Source: Variovorax paradoxus
GTDB lineage: Bacteria > Pseudomonadota > Gammaproteobacteria > Burkholderiales > Burkholderiaceae_C
Assembly: GCF_018614915.1 (NCBI RefSeq)
Contig: NZ_JAGGNU010000014.1
Location: 135,021 to 199,020, forward strand
Reading direction: 5' to 3'
Length of the DNA stretch: 64,000 nt
Positions 39,983 to 49,628 of the stretch are shown one piece after another (positions within the stretch are counted from its first letter, which is position 1; each line of letters begins with the position of its first letter). The translations under genes and the position numbers were made by a program. The notes under the pieces were generated by a model, which saw only the letters and a list, made by a program, of their open reading frames with translations, was not told where the DNA came from and searched no databases.

Positions 39983-40990
39983 GCGATGACGATGATCCAG
40001 GCCTTGCGTTCCGCCATGGACGTGATGCTGGAGCGCGACGACAACGTCGTCATCTACGGCCAGGACGTGGGCTACTTCGGCGGCGTGTTCCGCGTCACCG
40101 AAGGCCTGCAGGCCAAGTACGGCCGCTCGCGCGTGTTCGACGCGCCGATCTCCGAAGGCGGCATCGTCGGCTCGGCCATCGGCATGGGCGCCTATGGCCT
40201 GCGCCCGGTGGTCGAGGTGCAGTTCGCCGACTACTTCTATCCGGCCTACGACCAGATCGTTTCCGAGGCGGCGCGGCTGCGCTTTCGCTCGGCCGGCGAC
40301 TTCAGCGCGCCGATCACCATCCGCATGCCCTGCGGCGGCGGCATCTACGGCGGCCAGACGCACAGCCAGAGCCCGGAGGTGCTGTTCACCCATGTCTGCG
40401 GGCTGCGCACGGTGATGCCCTCGAACCCGCGCGACGCCAAGGGCTTGCTGATCTCTTCGATCGAGAACGACGACCCCGTGATCTTCCTGGAGCCCAAGCG
40501 CCTCTACAACGGCCCCTTCGACGGCCACCACGACCGGCCGCTGGTGCCCTGGTCGGCCCATCCGCTGGGCGAGGTGCCCGAGGGCCACTACACGGTGCCG
40601 CTGGAGTCGGCCACCGTGTTCCGCCCCGGCACCGACCTGACGGTGATCAGCTACGGCACCATGGTCTTCGTCTCGGAAGCGGCCGCGCTGGAAACCGGCA
40701 TCGATGCCGAGATCATCGACCTGCGCAGCCTCTGGCCGCTGGACCTGGAGACGCTGGTCGCCTCGGTCAGGAAGACCGGCCGCTGCGTGATCGTGCACGA
40801 GGCCACGCGCACCAGCGGCTTCGGCGCCGAGCTGACGGCGCTGGTGCAGGAGCACTGCTTCCATCACCTCGAGGCGCCGATCGAGCGCGTGGCCGGCTGG
40901 GACACGCCCTATCCGCATGCGCAGGAGTGGGCCTATTTTCCGGGCCCGGCGCGCGTCGGCGCGGCCATGCGGCGCGCCATGGAGAACTGA
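39977..40990 (+). CDS. bkdA2: Branched-chain 2-oxo acid dehydrogenase E1 beta
   Basis: A 337-residue beta subunit of E1. MTMIQALRSAMDVMLERDDNVVIYGQDVG, APISEGGIVGSAIGMGAYGLRPVVEVQFADY and PCGGGIYGGQTHSQSPEVLF are the interface and TPP-pocket blocks of this family, and ISYGTMVFVSEAAA near residue 220 belongs to the C-terminal swivel domain. Its start codon and Shine-Dalgarno come from the intergenic module. The stop is directly followed by the bkdB ATG, with no gap. With BkdA1 it forms the alpha2-beta2 E1 heterotetramer. Confidence 0.96.
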
Positions 40991-42214
40991 ATGGGCATCC
41001 ATGCGATCAAGGTACCGGACATCGGCGAAGGCATCGCCGAGGTGGAGCTGGTGGCATGGCGGGTCCAGCCCGGCGACACCGTGGCCGAAGACCAGCTGCT
41101 GGCCGACGTGATGACCGACAAGGCGACCGTCGAAATCCCGTCCCCGGTCGCGGGCAAGGTGCTGGCGCTCGGCGGCGAAGTGGGGCAGCTGGTCGCGGTG
41201 GGTGCGGAGCTGATCCGCATCGATGTGGGAGATGGCGGCGGCAGCGCGGCAGCGAGGGCGCCCGCGGCCGTGTCGGCATCTGCGCCCGCACCCGCACCCG
41301 CACCCGCCGAACGCCCCAGCGCGCCCGCCGCCAAGCCCCTCGCCTCGCCCGCGCTGCGCCATCGGGCCGCGAAGCTAGGCATCGATCTCGGGCGAGTGCC
41401 GGGCAGCGGCACCGACGGCCGCATCCTGCACGAGGATCTCGACGCCTGGCTGCTTCGGCGCGCCGCTGCGCCGGCGGCGAGCGCGCGAAGCTACGCGCAG
41501 CGGAACGACGAGGAAGCCGTGCCTGTGACCGGCGTGCGGCGCCGGATCGCGCAGCGTATGCAGGATGCGATGCGCCGCATTCCGCACTTCAGCTACGTCG
41601 AGGAGGTGGACGTGACCGAGCTGGAGCTGCTGCGCGCACGGCTCAACGAACGAGAAGGCGGCGAGCGGCCGCACCTGACGCTGCTGCCCCTGCTGGTGCG
41701 CGCCGTCGTGCTGGCGGTGCAGCGCTTTCCGCAGGTCAATGCGCGCTTCGACGACGAGGCCGGCGTGCTCACGCGCCACGGCGCGGTGCACGTGGGCATC
41801 GCAACCCAGACCGAGGCCGGCCTCATGGTGCCGGTGCTGCGTCATGCGGAAGCGCGCGACCTGTGGTCCAGCGCCGCCGAGATCGCGCGCCTGGCCGATG
41901 CCGCGCGCGCCGGCCGGGCCACGCGCGACGAGCTGAGCGGCTCGACCATCAGCATCACCAGCCTCGGTGCGCTCGGCGGCATCGCCTCCACGCCGATCAT
42001 CAACGCGCCCGAGGTGGCGATCGTCGGCGTCAACCGCATCGCGCTGCGCCCCATGATGCTGGGCGGCGCGGTGGTCGCGCGCCGCATGATGAACCTGTCC
42101 TCCTCCTTCGACCACCGCGTGGTCGACGGACAGCTTGCCGCCGAATTCGTGCAGGCCGTGCGGGCCGCGCTCGAATGCCCGGCATTGCTCTTCGTCGAGA
42201 GTAGCGAGATGTGA
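40991..42214 (+). CDS. bkdB: Branched-chain 2-oxo acid dehydrogenase E2
   Basis: A 407-residue lipoamide acyltransferase core of the complex. Residues 1-80 are a lipoyl domain with Lys44 in MTDKATVEIPS as attachment site. An Ala/Pro-rich linker (about 85-110, with APAPAPAPAPAE) leads to a peripheral subunit-binding domain (SPALRHRAAKLGIDLGRVPGSG), and the catalytic domain ends with SSSFDHRVVDGQLAAEFVQ, the HxxxD active site. The complex's E3 gene (lpdV) is not next to it. The stop overlaps the -35 box of a promoter for the next gene. Confidence 0.95.
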   Translation: MGIHAIKVPDIGEGIAEVELVAWRVQPGDTVAEDQLLADVMTDKATVEIPSPVAGKVLALGGEVGQLVAVGAELIRIDVGDGGGSAAARAPAAVSASAPAPAPAPAERPSAPAAKPLASPALRHRAAKLGIDLGRVPGSGTDGRILHEDLDAWLLRRAAAPAASARSYAQRNDEEAVPVTGVRRRIAQRMQDAMRRIPHFSYVEEVDVTELELLRARLNEREGGERPHLTLLPLLVRAVVLAVQRFPQVNARFDDEAGVLTRHGAVHVGIATQTEAGLMVPVLRHAEARDLWSSAAEIARLADAARAGRATRDELSGSTISITSLGALGGIASTPIINAPEVAIVGVNRIALRPMMLGGAVVARRMMNLSSSFDHRVVDGQLAAEFVQAVRAALECPALLFVESSEM

Positions 42215-42239
42215 CACGGACGCCCGTCGCTCCTAGAAT
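42211..42239 (+). promoter_or_regulatory. Sigma-70-like promoter of nfeD, overlapping the bkdB stop
   Basis: GTGACA (42211-42216, five of six matches to TTGACA) and TAGAAT (42234-42239, five of six to TATAAT) are separated by exactly 17 nt. The bkdB stop codon TGA (42212-42214) lies in the -35 box. Transcription would begin near 42246, leaving only a few bases before the nfeD ATG at 42250. This makes nfeD and the slipin a separate transcription unit. Confidence 0.7.
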
Positions 42240-42249
42240 CATCCGCATC

Positions 42250-43623
42250 ATGAGGTCCGCCAGAGCATGGCTATTAGGACTGGTCCTCCTGGCTCAAGCG
42301 ACAGCGGCGGCCAGCGCCGAAGCCGTGTCTACTGCGGCGCCGCAGGCGCCTCCTACCGTGGTCCTGATGCAGATCGACGGCGCCATCGGGCCGGCTTCCG
42401 CAGACTACGTGCGCCGCGGCCTCGCGCTGGCCGCCAAGAAGGAAGCGCGGCTGGCCGTGCTGCAGATCGACACGCCCGGCGGGCTCGACGCCTCGATGCG
42501 CAAGATCATCAAGGACATCCTGGCTTCGCCCGTGCCGGTGGCCGCCTTCGTGGCGCCCGGCGGTGCCCGCGCCGCGAGTGCCGGCACCTACATCCTCTAC
42601 GCGAGCCACATCGCAGCGATGGCGCCCGCGTCCAACCTCGGTGCGGCGACGCCGGTTGCCATCGGCATGCCCACGCCGGGCCGGCCGGAGCCGAAGCCGC
42701 CATCCGGATCCGAGAAGGGCGCTGAGCCCACTGCAGGCGATCCGATGAGTGCCAAGCGGCTGGCCGATGCCTCGGCCTACATCCGCAGCCTGGCGCAGCT
42801 GCGCGGGCGCAATGCCGACTGGGCCGAGCAGGCGGTGCGCGAATCGGTGAGCCTGTCGGCCCAGGAGGCGCTGCAGAAGAAGGTCATCAACCTGGTCGCG
42901 CGCGACGTGGGCGACCTGCTGATGCAGGTGCACGGGCGCGAGGTGGCCATGGAAGGCGGCACCGTGCGGCTCGCCACGCAGCGCGCGCAGGTGCTGGTCT
43001 TCGAGGCCGACTGGCGCAGCCGCCTGCTGTCGGTCATCACCGAGCCGAGCCTGGCGCTGATCCTGATGATGGTCGGCATCTACGGCCTGCTGTTCGAGTT
43101 CTCCAATCCGGGCTTCGTGCTGCCCGGCGTGGTGGGCGCCATCTGCCTGACCCTGGCGATGTTCGGGCTGCAGATGCTGCCGGTCAATTACGCGGGGCTG
43201 GCGCTGATCCTGCTGGGCGTGGCCTTCCTCGTCGCCGAGGCCTTCCTGCCGAGCTTCGGCGTGCTCGGGCTGGGCGGTATCGCGGCCTTCGCGATCGGCG
43301 CGGTGCTCCTGATCGACAACGACGCGCCGGGTTTCGGCGTGCCGCTGTGGGTGATTGCGCTGACCAGCGCCGTCTCTGCCCTGTTCATCCTCGTGGTGGC
43401 CGGCATGGCCGCGAAGGCGCGCCGGCGGCCGGTGAAGAGCGGCATGTCGACCCTCGTGGGCACCACCGGCGAACTGGTCGAGTTCGCAGACGGCGAGGGC
43501 TGGGCGCAGATCCAGGGCGACTACTGGCGCGTGACCGGCGCGGGCGACCTGCAGGCGGGCCGGCGGGTTCGGGTGAGCGGCGTCCAGGGCGTCGTGCTGC
43601 AGGTGGCGCCGGACGGCCAGTGA
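42250..43623 (+). CDS. NfeD-family membrane-bound serine protease
   Basis: A 457-residue long-form NfeD protein. A signal peptide (residues 1-23, [23 protein letters not shown]) is followed by a ClpP-class protease domain with the Ser/Lys dyad expected for the family: Ser110 in AASAGTYI and Lys169 in MSAKRLADA. Several membrane helices follow (about 255-390), and a C-terminal OB-fold soluble domain ([11 protein letters not shown]). The family cuts the C-terminus of slipin/stomatin proteins. An upstream GTG (42211) overlapping bkdB gives 13 more residues but would spoil the signal peptide. It is two bases upstream of the slipin gene. Confidence 0.9.
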   Translation: MRSARAWLLGLVLLAQATAAASAEAVSTAAPQAPPTVVLMQIDGAIGPASADYVRRGLALAAKKEARLAVLQIDTPGGLDASMRKIIKDILASPVPVAAFVAPGGARAASAGTYILYASHIAAMAPASNLGAATPVAIGMPTPGRPEPKPPSGSEKGAEPTAGDPMSAKRLADASAYIRSLAQLRGRNADWAEQAVRESVSLSAQEALQKKVINLVARDVGDLLMQVHGREVAMEGGTVRLATQRAQVLVFEADWRSRLLSVITEPSLALILMMVGIYGLLFEFSNPGFVLPGVVGAICLTLAMFGLQMLPVNYAGLALILLGVAFLVAEAFLPSFGVLGLGGIAAFAIGAVLLIDNDAPGFGVPLWVIALTSAVSALFILVVAGMAAKARRRPVKSGMSTLVGTTGELVEFADGEGWAQIQGDYWRVTGAGDLQAGRRVRVSGVQGVVLQVAPDGQ

Positions 43624-43625
43624 CC

Positions 43626-44396
43626 ATGTTCTTCAACTTCAGCGTCGCGCTCATGGGCCTGCTGGTCGTGCTGGCGGTGATGCTGGCCGCGGCATCGCTG
43701 CGCATCCTGCGCGAGTACGAGCGCGGCGTGGTGTTCCAGCTCGGCCGCTTCTGGAAGGTCAAGGGCCCGGGCCTGGTGATCCTGATTCCCGGCATCCAGC
43801 AGATGGTGCGCGTGGGCCTGCGCGTGATGGTGCTCGACATTCCGAGCCAGGACGTGATCACGCGCGACAACGTGTCGGTGAAGGTGAACGCGGTGCTGTA
43901 CTTCCGCGTGGTCGACCCGGAGAAGGCGATCATCCAGGTCGAGAAGTACCTCGAGGCCACCAGCCAGCTGGCGCAGACCACGCTGCGCGCGGTGCTCGGC
44001 AAGCACGAGCTCGACGACCTGCTGGCCGAGCGCGAGCGCCTCAACCTCGACATCCAGAAGACGCTGGAAGCGCAGACCGACACCTGGGGCATCAAGGTGA
44101 CCAACGTCGAGATCAAGCACGTGGACCTCAACGAGAACATGGTGCGCGCCATCGCGCGCCAGGCCGAGGCCGAGCGGGAGCGGCGCGCCAAGGTGATCCA
44201 TGCCGAAGGCGAGCTGCAGGCCTCGGTCAAGCTGGCCGAGGCGGCCGAGATCCTCGGGCGCCAGCCGCAGGCGCTGCAACTGCGTTACCTGGAAACGCTC
44301 ACCGTGATCGCGGCGGACAAGAACTCGACCATCGTGTTTCCGCTGCCGCTGGACATCGTCGGGCCGCTGCTGCAGGGGCTGGGCAAGAAGTCCTGA
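43626..44396 (+). CDS. Slipin (stomatin/SPFH family) protein
   Basis: A 256-residue SPFH-domain protein. An N-terminal membrane helix (residues 6-26) precedes [33 protein letters not shown] and the central SPFH core ([32 protein letters not shown]). It ends with a coiled-coil rich in Ala/Glu ([34 protein letters not shown]) and a hydrophobic C-terminus [18 protein letters not shown], the substrate tail of NfeD. It pairs with nfeD two bases upstream. The two form membrane-ordering complexes with unclear cargo. Confidence 0.93.
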   Translation: MFFNFSVALMGLLVVLAVMLAAASLRILREYERGVVFQLGRFWKVKGPGLVILIPGIQQMVRVGLRVMVLDIPSQDVITRDNVSVKVNAVLYFRVVDPEKAIIQVEKYLEATSQLAQTTLRAVLGKHELDDLLAERERLNLDIQKTLEAQTDTWGIKVTNVEIKHVDLNENMVRAIARQAEAERERRAKVIHAEGELQASVKLAEAAEILGRQPQALQLRYLETLTVIAADKNSTIVFPLPLDIVGPLLQGLGKKS

Positions 44397-44421
44397 CGGC
44401 CGAGTGCCTCGAAGGGCCGGT

Positions 44422-44530
44422 GCCCTCACCCTAGTCCTCTCCCAGAGGGAGAGGGAACAAGACGGGGACACTTGCTCGCACGCAGGCGGTATTGCGCCCT
44501 CTCCCTCTGGGAGAAAGCGGGGGTGAGGGC
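44422..44530. repeat. Large REP-like inverted repeat between slipin gene and corA
   Basis: GCCCTCACCC at 44422-44431 and GGGTGAGGGC at 44521-44530 close a structure that contains TCTCCCAGAGGGAGAGGG and CCCTCTCCCTCTGGGAGA, so each arm is itself a hairpin. Sequences of this pattern (CCCTCACCC with CTCTCCC words) recur widely as extragenic palindromes in proteobacteria. Here it fills the 215-nt gap between two genes read in the same direction and could end or protect the slipin mRNA. Confidence 0.75.
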
Positions 44531-44611
44531 CTCCGCGCCCCGGTGCGTGCTTGCGGCAGCGCCCGTGCATGGCAAGATGCCCCGTCCTCTTCTCTCCGCC
44601 CCGGCACTCGC

Positions 44612-45589
44612 ATGCTCATCAACTGCGTTGTCTACGAAAACGGCACCAGGCTGGCCGATATTCCCGTTTCCGAGATCAGCGAGTACGTGTCGCTGCCCGG
44701 CTGCTTCGTCTGGGTCGCGCTGCACGATGCCACGCCCGAAGAGCTGACCGAAGTGCAGGCCGAGTTCGGCCTCCATCCGCTGGCTGTCGAGGATGCCCAC
44801 AACGGCCACCAGCGGCCCAAGGTGGAGGAGTACGACGATTCGCTCTTCGTCGTCATGCACCTGCTCGAAGCGGGCGCCGACGGGCCGGCCACGCTGCGCG
44901 TCGGCGAGCTCGACGTCTTCGTCGGACGCAACTACGTGGTGTCGGTGCGCAACCGCAGCGAGCACGGCTTCACCGAAGTGCGCGAGCGCTGCGAACGCGA
45001 GCCCGAGCTGCTGCGCAACGGCCCGGGCTTCGTGCTCTACGCGCTGATGGATGCCGTGGTCGACCGCTACTTTCCGATCATCGATGCCTTCGAGGACGAG
45101 CTCGAGACCATCGAGCAGCGCATCTTCACCAAGGGCGCCGCGCGCGACAGCATCAAGCGCCTCTACGAGCTGAAGCAACGGCTGACGGTGCTCAAACATG
45201 CGGTCGCGCCCCTGCTCGAAGGCACCGGCAAACTGCATGGCGGCCGCGTGCCGCAGGTCTGCGCCGGCTCGCAGCAGGAGTACTACCGCGACGTGGTCGA
45301 CCACCTGAGCCGCATCAACAACACCATCGATTCGATCCGCGACACCATCGGCACCGCGATCCACGTCAATCTCTCGATGGTCACCATCGAAGACGGCGAA
45401 GTGACCAAGCGCCTCGCGGCCTGGGCCGCCATCTTCGCGGTGTGCACCGCCTTCGCCGGCATCTGGGGCATGAACTTCGAGCACATGCCCGAGCTGAAAT
45501 GGCGCTACGGCTACGTGGCCGCGCTGGCGCTCATCGCGAGCTTCTGCGGCTACCTGTACTACCGCTTCCGGCGTGCGGGCTGGGTGTGA
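44612..45589 (+). CDS. corA: Magnesium/cobalt transporter CorA
   Basis: A 325-residue CorA-family channel. The N-terminal cytoplasmic domain contains FVWVALHDATPEELTEVQAEFGLHPLAVED, and a long helical stalk (residues about 165-250) follows. Two C-terminal membrane helices surround the signature GMN in GIWGMNFEHMPEL, which forms the selectivity filter. The last residues are a short basic tail. It forms a homopentamer that takes up Mg2+ and probably Co2+ or Ni2+. It stands alone behind the REP-like repeat. Confidence 0.95.
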   Translation: MLINCVVYENGTRLADIPVSEISEYVSLPGCFVWVALHDATPEELTEVQAEFGLHPLAVEDAHNGHQRPKVEEYDDSLFVVMHLLEAGADGPATLRVGELDVFVGRNYVVSVRNRSEHGFTEVRERCEREPELLRNGPGFVLYALMDAVVDRYFPIIDAFEDELETIEQRIFTKGAARDSIKRLYELKQRLTVLKHAVAPLLEGTGKLHGGRVPQVCAGSQQEYYRDVVDHLSRINNTIDSIRDTIGTAIHVNLSMVTIEDGEVTKRLAAWAAIFAVCTAFAGIWGMNFEHMPELKWRYGYVAALALIASFCGYLYYRFRRAGWV

Positions 45590-45743
45590 CGCCACTCCCG
45601 GCTTCGCTCGCGCAGTCGGCCACGCCAGCGCCGCCCGTACGCCGGGACTGACGATCCCCGACGAGGCATTTGGTTGTCTTGCGCCGGAAGACGGGGCCGC
45701 GTAACGTTGTGTTACTTCTCTGTCGTCAACTCCCAGCCGCTTC

Positions 45744-46772
45744 ATGATTTCCAAACGCCGCTTGCTCCAAAGCCTGGCCGTCTCGGCCTGCGCCCCGGCC
45801 GCGTGGGCCCAACAGGCAACCTCTCCTGCCGCACCGCGCGCCGTGCGCGCCGCCGCTTCCGCCGCACCGGGCGCCTGGCCGACCCAGCCCGTGCGCCTCC
45901 TGGTCGGCTTTCCGGCCGGCGCCTCGCCCGATCTGGCCGCGCGTGCCATTGCCGAGCCGCTCTCCAGGCTGCTGGGCCAGCCGGTGACGGTGGAGAACAA
46001 GCCCGGTGCCAGCGGCAATCTCGCGGCCGACCTCGTGGCCAAGGCGCAGGACGAGCACACCATCGGTGCGCTGATCAACGGCAACCTCACGATCGCCAAG
46101 CTGCTCAATCCGGCCACGCCCTTCGACCCCGAAAAGGACTTCGCGCCGGTGGGCCTGATCGGCACCGCGCCGCTGATGCTGGCGGTGTCGGGCGATGCCG
46201 CCGGCAAGAGCCCGACCGAACTGCTGCTGTGGGCCCGCAACCTGGGCGACAAGGGCAAGTACGGCACGCCGGGCGTCGGCACGGTGGGCCACCTGGGCAT
46301 GGAGCTCCTGAAGACCCGCACCAGCATTGCACCCCAGCACGTGCCCTTCAACGGCAACCCGCAGGTCATCGCGGCGATGCTCGCCGGCCAGATCCAGATG
46401 GCCTTGCTGCCGCCCGGCCTGGCCAAGCCGCACGTGGCCTCCGGCAAGTTCAAGGCCCTGGGCGTCACCTCGCCCATGCGCAGCCCCTTGTTCAGCGAGC
46501 TGCCCACGCTGCGCGAAGCCGACGTGCGCGGCGCCGATCTCGAGATCTGGACCGCGCTGGCGGCGCCTGCCAATCTGCCCAAGCCGGCAGTCGCCAAGCT
46601 CAATGCGGCGCTGGGCGAAGTGCTGCGCTCCGCCGAGGTACAGGCGCAGCTGCTCAAGGCCGGCTGGCAGGCGCAGGCCGGGACGCCGCAGGCGCTGGCC
46701 TACCGCATGCGCACCGACACCTCGCAGCTCGGCGGCGTGATCCTGATGCGCGGCATCCGCTCGGACGCCTGA
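45744..46772 (+). CDS. Bug-family TTT solute receptor (Tat-like leader)
   Basis: A 342-residue Bug receptor. The leader has KRR in MISKRRLLQSLAVSA and an extended Ala/Pro-rich part to about residue 42, longer than its neighbours. The mature part begins WPTQPVRLLVGFPAGASPDLAARAIAEPL and continues with LGQPVTVENKPGASGNLAAD. The usual DGYT motif is replaced by DEHTIGALINGN, which changes the carboxylate-binding loop, so its ligand may differ. It stands apart from the next Bug gene by 142 nt that hold a LysR-like dyad (46794-46810). A short dyad GTAAC-GTTGT-GTTAC (45701-45715) lies upstream. Confidence 0.88.
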   Translation: MISKRRLLQSLAVSACAPAAWAQQATSPAAPRAVRAAASAAPGAWPTQPVRLLVGFPAGASPDLAARAIAEPLSRLLGQPVTVENKPGASGNLAADLVAKAQDEHTIGALINGNLTIAKLLNPATPFDPEKDFAPVGLIGTAPLMLAVSGDAAGKSPTELLLWARNLGDKGKYGTPGVGTVGHLGMELLKTRTSIAPQHVPFNGNPQVIAAMLAGQIQMALLPPGLAKPHVASGKFKALGVTSPMRSPLFSELPTLREADVRGADLEIWTALAAPANLPKPAVAKLNAALGEVLRSAEVQAQLLKAGWQAQAGTPQALAYRMRTDTSQLGGVILMRGIRSDA

Positions 46773-46793
46773 GCCAACGCCGCGCAGCGCGAC

Positions 46794-46810
46794 CATAAGT
46801 CGCGCTTATG
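46794..46810. promoter_or_regulatory. LysR-type box CATAAG-N5-CTTATG
   Basis: A perfect dyad CATAAG-TCGCG-CTTATG lies in the gap before the second Bug gene. The T at 46796 and A at 46808 are separated by 11 nt, matching the T-N11-A consensus of LysR regulators, and ATAAG/CTTAT is a typical half-site. It lies about 105 nt upstream of the ATG at 46915. The only LysR gene nearby (50576-51471) has a frameshift. Confidence 0.6.
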
Positions 46811-46914
46811 CAAAAGCAACGCGCAACGGCGTTCCCCTGGGAGCCGCGCGTGTCGATACTTGCCGCCTCACACGCTCGCGGCATTCATCTGCACGCATTC
46901 CCGGAGACAACGCC

Positions 46915-47880
46915 ATGCAACTTTCCTTTCGCTTCGTCCTGCTTGCCGGCCTGGCAGGCGCCCTCGCATGCGGTGCCGCGGCCGCACAGGGCTGGCCCGC
47001 CAAGCCGATCCGGCTAGTGGTGCCGTTTTCGGCCGGCGGCGCCAACGACCTGATGGCGCGCGCCGCGGCCGAAGGCGCCTCCAAGGCGCTCGGCCAGCCG
47101 ATCGTGATCGACAACAAGCCCGGTGCTGGCGCCGCGCTGGGCGCGGACATCGTCGCCAAGAGCGCGCCCGACGGCTACACCTTCCTGGTGAGCGCGGCCG
47201 GCGTGATCTCCAACAGCATGATCAAGAAGAGCCTGCCCTACAAGGACAGCGACCTGGTGCCGGTGGCCATGATCGGCCTGGCGCCCTCGGTGATCCTGGT
47301 GCCGGCCGACGCGCCCTACAAGGACCTGAAGGAGTTCGTCGCGGCGTCCAAGACCGGGCCGGGATTCCACTGGGCGACCGCGGGCACCGGCAGCACGCCG
47401 CACTTCGTCGGCGGCGTGCTCGAGACGAAGTACGGCGCCAAGCTCGACGTGGTGCCCTACAAGAGCGGCTCGGAATCGATCACGGCAGTGCTGGGCAAGC
47501 AGGTCGAGGCGACCTCGGAAGCCAGCATCGTCGCGCTGCCCTACCTCAGGAGCGGCAAGCTGAAGGCGCTGGCCGACACCTGGACCACGCGCATCTCGGC
47601 CTACCCCGAGCTTTCGACGGCGACGGAGCAGGGCTTTGCGGAACTGCGCATCGCGCACTGGGCCGGCGTGCACGCGCCGCGCGGCACGCCCGATGCGGTG
47701 CTCGACAAGATGAGCGCGGCCATCGATGCGGCGATGAAGACGCCGGCCATCGCCGAGCGGCTCAAGGGGCTGGGCATCGAGCCGATCGGCGGCACGCGTG
47801 CCTCCTTCGTGCAGTTCGTCGACGCCGAGCGCGCGCGCCTGGGCGCCGTGGTCAAGGCCACCGGCATGAAGGACGAATGA
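46915..47880 (+). CDS. Bug-family TTT solute receptor
   Basis: A 321-residue receptor with signal peptide ending [49 protein letters not shown] and APDGYTFLVSAAG form the two ligand loops. GGAG stands nine bases before the ATG at 46915. Its stop overlaps the start of a PEP-mutase/isocitrate-lyase-family gene (ATGA), so receptor and lyase are one operon. An organic acid that the lyase cleaves, such as a substituted malate or methylisocitrate-like compound, is the likely ligand. Confidence 0.93.
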   Translation: MQLSFRFVLLAGLAGALACGAAAAQGWPAKPIRLVVPFSAGGANDLMARAAAEGASKALGQPIVIDNKPGAGAALGADIVAKSAPDGYTFLVSAAGVISNSMIKKSLPYKDSDLVPVAMIGLAPSVILVPADAPYKDLKEFVAASKTGPGFHWATAGTGSTPHFVGGVLETKYGAKLDVVPYKSGSESITAVLGKQVEATSEASIVALPYLRSGKLKALADTWTTRISAYPELSTATEQGFAELRIAHWAGVHAPRGTPDAVLDKMSAAIDAAMKTPAIAERLKGLGIEPIGGTRASFVQFVDAERARLGAVVKATGMKDE

Positions 47881-48758
47881 TGAGCGCAGCTGCTTCCTCC
47901 CATCCCGGCACGCTGCTGCGGCAGAAGGTCGAGGCGAAGCGGGGCCTGCTGGTGCCGGGCGCCGCCAACGCGCTGGCTGCGCGCGTGATCGAGCAACTGG
48001 GCTTCGAGGCCGTGTACCTGAGCGGTGCCGGGCTCACCAACACCTTCTACGGCATCCCCGACCTGGGCTTCGTACATCTCGGCGACCTGGCGCAGCACAC
48101 CGCGGCGATGCGCGACGCGGTGGCGCTGCCGATCATCGTCGACGTCGACACCGGCTTCGGCAACGCGCTCAACGTGCAGCACACGGTGCGCACGCTGGAG
48201 CGTGCCGGCGCCAACGCGATCCAGCTCGAAGACCAGGTCAGCCCGAAGAAGTGCGGGCACTTCGAAGGCAAGGCGGTGATCTCTCGGGACGAGATGGTGG
48301 GCAAGGTCAAGGCGGCGGTCGATGCGCGCGCGCATGCCGACTTCCTGGTGATCGCGCGCACCGACGCTGCCGCGGTCGAGGGCATCGATGCCGCCATCGT
48401 CCGCGCCGCGGCCTACGCGCAGGCAGGGGCCGACATCACCTTCGTCGAAGCGCCCGAATCGCTCGAGGCGCTCGCTCGCATCCCGCGCGAGCTCGCCTGC
48501 CCGCAGGTGGTCAACGTGGTGATCGGCGGCAAGACGCCGACGCTGGACACCGCCGAGTTCGCCGCCATGGGCTTCGGACTGGTGCTGTACGCCAACGCGG
48601 CGCTGCAGGGCGCGGTGCGCGGCATGACGCTGGCGCTGCAAAGCCTGCGCGACAAGGGCCGGCTCGAGGAGTCGAGCGGCCTGGTCGCGACTTTTGCCGA
48701 ACGCCAGGCCCTGGTGCGCAAGAATGAATTCGATGCCCTCGACCGACGCTATGCCTGA
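47877..48758 (+). CDS. Isocitrate-lyase/PEP-mutase-family C-C lyase
   Basis: A 293-residue TIM-barrel lyase of the methylisocitrate/dimethylmalate/oxaloacetate group. LVPGAANALAARVIEQLGFEAVYLSGAG, the metal site VDVDTGFGNALNV and the active-site loop LEDQVSPKKCGHFEGK with the catalytic Cys are all present. IARTDA and FVEAPES complete the pocket. Its start is the first of two adjacent ATGs; the first overlaps the stop of the Bug gene (ATGA). The next gene, an amidohydrolase, overlaps its end. Dimethylmalate lyase or oxaloacetate decarboxylase cannot be told apart here. Confidence 0.88.
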   Translation: MMSAAASSHPGTLLRQKVEAKRGLLVPGAANALAARVIEQLGFEAVYLSGAGLTNTFYGIPDLGFVHLGDLAQHTAAMRDAVALPIIVDVDTGFGNALNVQHTVRTLERAGANAIQLEDQVSPKKCGHFEGKAVISRDEMVGKVKAAVDARAHADFLVIARTDAAAVEGIDAAIVRAAAYAQAGADITFVEAPESLEALARIPRELACPQVVNVVIGGKTPTLDTAEFAAMGFGLVLYANAALQGAVRGMTLALQSLRDKGRLEESSGLVATFAERQALVRKNEFDALDRRYA

Positions 48759-49581
48759 GGCCGGCGCGGCGATCGCCGCGATCACCGTGATCGACAGCCA
48801 TGCCCACGTGTTCCGGCGCGGCCTGCCGCTGGCACCGGTGCGGCGCCACGCGCCCGACTACGACGCGCTGCTGCCCGACTACCTGGCGCTGCTTGATGCC
48901 CATGCGGTGTCGCACGCCGTGCTGGTGCAGCCCAGCTTCCTCGGCACCGACAACAGCTTTCTGCTCGATGCGCTGCGCGCGTGTCCAGAGCGGCTGCGCG
49001 GCGTCGTGATCATCGAACCGAGCATCGGCGTAGACGAGCTGACGGCCTTGGATCGGCAGGGCGTCTGCGGCGTCCGGCTCAACCTCGTGGGGCTGCCCAT
49101 TCCGGACTTCGCAGGCGCCGAATGGCAGCGCCTGTTCGCCCGCGTGCGGGCGCTCGACTGGCACGTGGAACTGCATCGCGAGTCGCGCGACCTGGCGCAC
49201 GCGGGCCAGCCGATCCTCGATGCCGGCTGCAAGCTGGTGGTAGACCACTTCGGCCGCCCCGGTGCGGCGGATGCCGGCGACCCAGGCTTCGGCTGGCTGC
49301 TGCAGAGCGCGGCCAGCCGGCGCGTGTGGGTCAAGCTGGCAGCCGCCTACCGCAGCTGGCCCGACCCGCGCGGCAGCGAGGCACGCAAGGCGGCGCAGGC
49401 ACTGCTGCAGGCCTTCGGCGCCGAGCGCCTCGTGTGGGGCAGCGACTGGCCGCACACGCAGCACCAGGACATCGTCGACTATGCGTCGACGCATGCGGCG
49501 CTGGCCGACTGGGTGCCGGACGCCGCCGCGCGGCGGCGCATCCTGGTCGACACGCCGGCACGGCTGTTCCGTTTCGTTTGA
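48751..49581 (+). CDS. Amidohydrolase-2 family metal hydrolase
   Basis: A 276-residue TIM-barrel amidohydrolase (PF04909 type) related to 2-pyrone-4,6-dicarboxylate lactonase. The N-terminal metal motif is IDSHAHVF, the second part is WHVELH, and LVVDHFGRPGA and LVWGSDWPHTQ carry further ligands. ATG 48751 overlaps the lyase stop by eight bases (ATGCCTGA); in-frame ATGs at 48733 and 48724 are other choices. It probably opens a lactone or hydrolyses a carboxylated ring compound. Its position between the lyase and the Bug receptor suggests one catabolic pathway. Confidence 0.85.
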   Translation: MPEAGAAIAAITVIDSHAHVFRRGLPLAPVRRHAPDYDALLPDYLALLDAHAVSHAVLVQPSFLGTDNSFLLDALRACPERLRGVVIIEPSIGVDELTALDRQGVCGVRLNLVGLPIPDFAGAEWQRLFARVRALDWHVELHRESRDLAHAGQPILDAGCKLVVDHFGRPGAADAGDPGFGWLLQSAASRRVWVKLAAAYRSWPDPRGSEARKAAQALLQAFGAERLVWGSDWPHTQHQDIVDYASTHAALADWVPDAAARRRILVDTPARLFRFV

Positions 49582-49628
49582 GCTTTCGAAAAAATTGGCG
49601 CCGCCATGAGCGCCTGAAGGAGACATTG

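Noticed and set aside
45701..45715. GTAAC-GTTGT-GTTAC dyad before the Bug gene at 45744
   Set aside because: Five-base arms are short and may be chance; no regulator is nearby.
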